Shown here: piece after piece, positions 60,217 to 64,000 of the stretch
Numbering within the stretch: the stretch's first letter is position 1
Layout of the letters: each line of letters begins with the position of its first letter
NCBI RefSeq assembly: GCF_008923185.1
Contig: NZ_WBMT01000028.1
Span: 62,001 to 126,000, forward strand
Reading direction: 5' to 3'
Length of the DNA stretch: 64,000 bases
Origin: Actinomadura rudentiformis
Lineage (GTDB): Bacteria; Actinomycetota; Actinomycetes; Streptosporangiales; Streptosporangiaceae
The notes under the pieces: model-generated
Seen by the model: only the letters and a program-made list of their open reading frames with translations
Told to the model about the DNA's origin: nothing
Database searches by the model: none
Translations under genes and position numbers: made by a program

Positions 60217-60639
60217 ATGATGATTGTGCGGCCGACCGTCGCCTCAAGTCCCGGCGTCCGCAGGAGCATGAAGGCTAACAGAGGCCGCGACACCAAGCCG
60301 GAACTGGCGCTCAGGCGTGCTGTGCATGCTTTGGGACTTCGATACCGAGTCTCGGTACGCCCGCTCCCGGGTGTGAGACGTACGGCAGATTTGGTTTTCA
60401 CACGCGCCAAAGTGGCGGTCTTCCTTGACGGATGCTACTGGCACGGTTGTCCGGATCATCACACTAAGGCGGCTACCAACGCCGCTTACTGGGCCGACAA
60501 GGTCGAAAAGAACCGCGCTCGTGATCGGGAGACCGATGCCTTGCTTGAGGCCGCAGGTTGGATGGCCGTGAGGGTTTGGGAACACGAGGACCCCAGGGAA
60601 GCGGCACTCAAAGTCGAATCGATCGTACGCGCGAGGTGA
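60217..60639 (+). CDS. vsr: very short patch repair endonuclease
   Basis: A 140-residue Vsr nuclease. It has the family opening RRSMKANRGRDTKPELALRR, then LGLRYRVSVRPLPGVRRTAD with the metal-binding Asp, LVFTRAKVAVFLDGCYWHGC-PDH with Zn ligands and the active-site His, then YWADKVEKNRARDRETDALL and AVRVWEHEDP. Vsr nicks next to T:G mismatches that arise when 5-methylcytosine deaminates, so it protects the genome from the neighbouring methylase. ATG 60217 is preferred over GTG 60208; neither has a strong site. Confidence 0.93.
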   Translation: MMIVRPTVASSPGVRRSMKANRGRDTKPELALRRAVHALGLRYRVSVRPLPGVRRTADLVFTRAKVAVFLDGCYWHGCPDHHTKAATNAAYWADKVEKNRARDRETDALLEAAGWMAVRVWEHEDPREAALKVESIVRAR

Positions 60640-60678
60640 CGGCGCGAGGTGACGGTCCGTCTGATAGCCAGGAAGCGG

Positions 60679-60707
60679 AAAGCCCCGGCCGTCCCGGACC
60701 GGGGCCT
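60679..60707. terminator. bidirectional terminator
   Basis: GCCCCGGCC and GGCCGGGGC-like arms (one mismatch) surround GTCCCGG. On the minus strand the hairpin is followed by TTTCC, which fits the end of the small membrane protein gene at 60721. Confidence 0.6.
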
Positions 60708-60720
60708 CCCTACTGCTCAC

Positions 60721-61005
60721 TTACTGCTTGCGATGCTTGAAGGCAAGCCAGCCGGCGAGTATCAAGTACACGAGGACCAGAAAGCCGGTCCAGTTCGGGT
60801 CGAGGCCTGCGTGTCGAGCCAGCGCGAGGGTGCTAGCCGGGCCACCGACGCCTACCAGAACGACGGCTCCGATCCTGGCCTTGGCCATACTCTGAATCTC
60901 GCCCGTATCGGGAGAGAGACCGAGCGCTATCTCGGCGTGCGCGCTCTCATACTCTCCGTCCGGGGGCTGCTCTCCAGGCCCTTGTGGGGCGGTAGGCGTG
61001 ATCAC
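60721..61005 (-). CDS. small two-helix membrane protein, 94 aa
   Basis: A 94-residue protein. A polar head of about 40 residues (TAPQGPGEQPPDGEYESAHA) precedes two hydrophobic helices, ARIGAVVLVGVGGPASTLAL and TGFLVLVYLILAGWLAF, with a short loop (ARHAGLDPNW), and ends in KHRKQ. The start is GTG 61005, with GGAG twelve bases upstream, so the start is uncertain. I do not recognise the family. It is transcribed against the methylase-Vsr pair and terminates at the shared hairpin. Two-helix membrane proteins are common companions in defence islands, but nothing here shows a role. Confidence 0.6.
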   Translation of the reverse strand: MITPTAPQGPGEQPPDGEYESAHAEIALGLSPDTGEIQSMAKARIGAVVLVGVGGPASTLALARHAGLDPNWTGFLVLVYLILAGWLAFKHRKQ

Positions 61006-62003
61006 GGCGGTGCATGCTCCTTCTGAGGGATGTGGGGCTACGGCGCCAACCGTCCCGGAGAACGATCCTGGCGAGTTCTTCTCGCCCTTCGTGGCCTTCG
61101 AAGGGTCGATGGTGCTGCGGGCGATGAACAGCTATTGCGCATGAGGCCTTTTGTTGCGACGGCGCGTCAGTAAGCGGCCAGAACTCCACGACCACTTTTC
61201 CGGCCTCGCTCGTGGTATCTCGCGTATTGCTGCACGCCTCCGCCGGAAAGATGAAAGGCCACACGCACAGTGAAAGAGGTATACACGTCTGCAAGGAACC
61301 AGGCACCTCAAGTAGCACACAACCGGTGAACAGGCCCGGCCTGCAATGGATTCGGAAGCCGTTCGCCTGATGGTCGCTTTTCTTCTCGGTGGGGGGTCTC
61401 GGCCCTGTTCGGGCCCTGCTGACGGTGTACTCATGGTCCTCCTCCACCCCTTCCCCTAACTCCAAGAACACGGATCCGTACCTTTGGCGTCGAGGATGCC
61501 CTCGGCTTGAGCCTGATGGCCCGAGCCCGACCAGGTATCCCCGGCATGCACATGAGTGACCCCTCGTAAGCGAGCCACTCCAACGCCCAGACGAGCCGGG
61601 CATAACGGAGTTTCTACCGATCGTCCCCGTTAGGCGCAAGCGGTCGGGGCAAATCCGCGTGAAATATGCCTCTTCGCGGCGATCGTCACCCTTACCGCGT
61701 TGGGGTAAAGTAATGGTTAATCTGCATTCACCCCTTACGTCCTTGGCGTAGATGACCCGCTGTTGACATCCTTGCTGCGGACCGCATAATCTCCGCGAGG
61801 GCGGCTCGGAAAGCATCGAGTCGTCCCGGAACCTCGCCTGGATGAGCTTTTAGCCTGATGGTCTGGGACCTGTAACAACTGGATGGTCTCTTCAGGGTGC
61901 TGACCGAGTCATTCGATGACTGGGCTTGGGCTCTGCGTCAGCGTGCCGAAAAGACGACCCTCCCTCGCCACTACAGGGCACAGAGGAAGGCGTTGGCGGC
62001 TCT
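61006..62003. other. 998-base region without a supported gene
   Basis: Long minus-strand frames cross it, but their composition and lack of start signals argue against coding. The right part contains a sigma-70 promoter (see 61763-61792). Base composition is lower in GC than the core genome. Confidence 0.5.
61763..61792 (+). promoter_or_regulatory. housekeeping-type promoter for the ATPase operon
   Basis: TTGACA (61763-61768) and TAATCT (61787-61792) are separated by 18 bases, close to the vegetative consensus. It points to the genes starting at 62004 and 62771. Confidence 0.7.
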
Positions 62004-62666
62004 ATGAACGTTCACTCGGCCGAGAGTGATGGGCGTCTCCATCGGGAGCAACTGGAGAAGCTTGAACAGTCGCTCAAGGACGCGCTGGCCATCGTGCAGG
62101 CCACGCCGCGTGAGAATCTGAGGGCTCAGGAGTGGCTGGAGACCGCGGCCGAGGTCGGCACGCATCTTGCCGAGTCGCGAGAGGCTCTTGCCGAGGTCCG
62201 CCACGACGTCGTCGGCGGAGCCCGAACGGCGCTGCTCCTTTACTTCCGCAGTCATCCTGGGGAAGAGGTCTCGCCCCATCAGCTGGAGGGTGTTGCGGCC
62301 ATCCGGGCATGGGCCCGACGTATCCGCGAACTTCGTCAGGTCGGTTGGGACATCGACACCGTCCGTGCGGGCGCCGACGCGCCGTACCGGCTCAATGCCC
62401 CCTACCTGGAGGAGGCTGTTGCCTCGAGCGAAAGGACCATCGGGTCAATCGGTGGGACGAGCCCGGCCGAGAGGTTGATCGAATACCTCCTCCACATCAG
62501 CCCCTGGCCAGCGAGCCCGCAGCAGCTCGAACGGGTCGCCAAGGTTCCGACATGGCGCCAAGAGCTGCGCGAACTGGTCGATGAGGGGTGGCTGATCGAG
62601 TCGCACGACGACGCCCCGGGGGAGATTCCGCCCGGCCACTACCGGTTGGCGAACCTGGAGTCATGA
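62004..62666 (+). CDS. double winged-helix protein of the defence island
   Basis: A 220-residue protein. A helical, coiled-coil-like N-terminus (about 10-65, REQLEKLEQSLKDALAIVQA) is followed by two similar winged-helix units. The first, about 73-118, is TALLLYFRSHPGEEVSPHQL with ARRIRELRQVGWDIDT. The second, about 153-190, is RLIEYLLHISPWPASPQQLE with RQELRELVDEGWLIES. Such repeats occur as N-terminal modules of actinobacterial restriction enzymes; here no nuclease domain follows. ATG 62004 is the apparent start, with AGAGGAAGG thirteen bases upstream. It precedes the HSP90-like ATPase gene by 104 bases and probably acts with it. Confidence 0.7.
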   Translation: MNVHSAESDGRLHREQLEKLEQSLKDALAIVQATPRENLRAQEWLETAAEVGTHLAESREALAEVRHDVVGGARTALLLYFRSHPGEEVSPHQLEGVAAIRAWARRIRELRQVGWDIDTVRAGADAPYRLNAPYLEEAVASSERTIGSIGGTSPAERLIEYLLHISPWPASPQQLERVAKVPTWRQELRELVDEGWLIESHDDAPGEIPPGHYRLANLES

Positions 62667-62770
62667 CGAACTGGCCGGTTCGCGCCTTTGGACCCCGGCT
62701 GTCGTACCTGTCTGGCATAACGTCACTAGAGCAGAGATATCTCGTATGTTCGTGAGGAGAGCGGATCTCA

Positions 62771-64000
62771 GTGGTCAGTTCGAATGAGGCCGAGCCTGTC
62801 GGACGCTCCGGCTGGTCGGGCGAGGACAGTCTCGTCGCGCAGGTCGTCCTGACCCAGTCTGAGGCGTGCCTCCGGTCTTATGTGGCCAACGCGGATCTGA
62901 TCGAGGAGCATGCGAACATCGAGACCTCCATCAGAGAGGGGGGCTACGGACACCGGCAGCTGTACGAGCTGATCCAGAACGGCGCCGACGAGCTCATGGG
63001 TTCTCGTAACGGGCTCATCCACGTTGTTCTCACCGCCGAGGCCTTGTACTGCGCGAACCGCGGCAACCCGATCACTCCCGATGGTGCTCGAGCCATTCTG
63101 GCTTCGCACCTATCTCGCAAGCGAGGCGCGGAGATCGGTCGCTTCGGCGTAGGTTTCAAGTCCGTTCTGAGCGTTACCGATCAACCGCTCTTCTTCAGTC
63201 GCACCGGTTCTTTCGGGTGGTCTGCCGCCCATGCCCGTGAGCGGATCCTGGAACGTGTTCCCGGGGAGCGACCTACGCCCGTCCTCCGTATCGCGCATCT
63301 CCTTGATGTGGGCCGGGAACGGCTGGCCGACCCGACGCTGAATGAGCTGATGTCCTGGGCCGCGACCGTGGTGAAGCTCCCCTTGCGTGATGGCAGATTC
63401 GCCGGCCAACTCGCTGATCAACTCCGTGAGTTCCCGGACGTGTTCGCGGTGTTCTCTCCGCATGCAGGCCGTGTGATCCTCGAAGACCGTAGAAATGTTT
63501 CGTACCGCAAGGAGATCTTCGTTCAGGGCGAGGGTGTTCATCGCTCGCTCCAGGTGATCGAGAACGGTGTGGAGGCAGCCCCCTCAGAGTGGTCGGTCTT
63601 CGAGACGACTTCCACCCTCTCTGATGATGCATGGGCGGACGCGGGTGAGTATCGCGACCGAGTGGCAGTTCCCATTGCTTGGGCCGTCCCGGATTCTGGT
63701 GGGAACAGTGAGGGGGCCTTCTGGGCGTTCTTTCCAACGGATTACAAGACGACCTTGAGCGGTGTCCTGAATGCCGCTTGGAAGACCAACGAAGACCGTC
63801 GCCATATCCTCAATGACAATGCGTTCAACGAGGAACTCATGAAGGAGGCCGCCCGTCTGATCGCCGCCTCTCTTCCCAGTCTCGCCGCGCCGGCAGATCC
63901 CGCGAGACCTCTGGAACTGATCACGGCCCGTGGTCGCGAGACGCGCAACTGGGCGGACAAGCTCCTTACCGAGCGCGTCCGGACAGAGGTGGCGCATACC
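62771..64000 (+). CDS. sacsin/HSP90-type ATPase, N-terminal part
   Basis: The frame is open from GTG 62771 to the end of the window (410 residues seen), so the protein is longer. A GHKL/HSP90-type ATP site is clear: RQLYELIQNGADELMG (N-box, Asn70 and Asp73), LYCANRGNPITPDGARAILA and GRFGVGFKSVLSV (residues 123-135). WAATVVKLPLRD and AFWAFFPTDYKTTLSGVLNA-AWKTNEDRRHIL, with its conserved Arg, complete the sacsin-like nucleotide domain. Related large proteins occur in bacterial defence and restriction loci. GTG has GGAG eleven bases upstream. Neighbours are a winged-helix protein, a C5 methylase and Vsr. Confidence 0.85.
   Translation, partial: MVSSNEAEPVGRSGWSGEDSLVAQVVLTQSEACLRSYVANADLIEEHANIETSIREGGYGHRQLYELIQNGADELMGSRNGLIHVVLTAEALYCANRGNPITPDGARAILASHLSRKRGAEIGRFGVGFKSVLSVTDQPLFFSRTGSFGWSAAHARERILERVPGERPTPVLRIAHLLDVGRERLADPTLNELMSWAATVVKLPLRDGRFAGQLADQLREFPDVFAVFSPHAGRVILEDRRNVSYRKEIFVQGEGVHRSLQVIENGVEAAPSEWSVFETTSTLSDDAWADAGEYRDRVAVPIAWAVPDSGGNSEGAFWAFFPTDYKTTLSGVLNAAWKTNEDRRHILNDNAFNEELMKEAARLIAASLPSLAAPADPARPLELITARGRETRNWADKLLTERVRTEVAHT

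Noticed and set aside
60947..61816. A 289-codon minus-strand frame upstream of the ATPase operon
   Set aside because: No SD, unlikely amino-acid composition, no recognisable motif, and it runs through a consensus promoter for the other strand.

Overview
The window is high-GC DNA with heavy GTG/TTG start use, Shine-Dalgarno (SD) sites of the AGGAG type and several apparently leaderless genes. The core order SRP RNA - dnaX - ybaB - recR - DUF5063 - lysC - asd is the arrangement known from Streptomyces-like actinobacteria. Families such as DUF574-type methyltransferases, DUF5063, I36-domain exoproteins and MGYA-type integrases point to a filamentous actinomycete, perhaps Streptosporangiales/Thermomonosporaceae. 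The genus cannot be fixed from sequence alone.

Layout. 0-7.4 kb: end of an MFS transporter, an ECF sigma/anti-sigma/DUF2079 operon, an oxidoreductase divergent from its likely ArsR repressor with a 37-bp dyad between them, a family-2 glycosyltransferase, and a decayed integrase beside tRNA-Ser. 7.4-21 kb: the replication/recombination/aspartate-pathway core (ffs, dnaX, ybaB, recR, DUF5063, lysC, asd), interrupted by a broken lipoprotein gene, a secreted protein and a stray copy of part of lysC. 21-36 kb: hydrolases, MerR/LysR/TetR regulators, diaminopropionate ammonia-lyase, a two-component system next to a second DUF2079 gene with a helically phased direct-repeat operator, a methyltransferase, an amidohydrolase and two gene ruins (MFS, AlkA). 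37.7-43.2 kb: a membrane protein resembling pentameric ligand-gated channels, then a compact operon of a cysteine-rich peptide, MauE-like protein, TlpA/MauD-like thioredoxin, ABC exporter and S26 peptidase, which looks like a peptide maturation/export system. 44.5-46.4 kb: two tandem exoenzymes sharing an I36-type N-domain but carrying different wall-active C-domains (M23 and SpoIID). 47.4-52.2 kb: an AcoR-like regulator with alcohol and aldehyde dehydrogenases. 53.2-56.8 kb: a lower-GC pair, kinase-like phosphotransferase plus NB-ARC/TPR STAND protein.

From 57.15 kb to the end the window enters what looks like an integrated element: a 43-nt 3' half of tRNA-Pro(CGG), a tyrosine integrase, a C5 DNA methyltransferase with a Vsr endonuclease, a small membrane protein, a double winged-helix protein and a sacsin/HSP90-type ATPase running off the end. 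This has the make-up of a defence/restriction island. The position of the tRNA half implies that the element extends rightwards beyond the window.

A recurrent peculiarity is the many degenerate minisatellite-like tandem repeats (14-27 bp units, a different unit at each site), mostly just downstream of stop codons and also inside several coding regions. All functional calls come from reading the sequence. No database search was possible.
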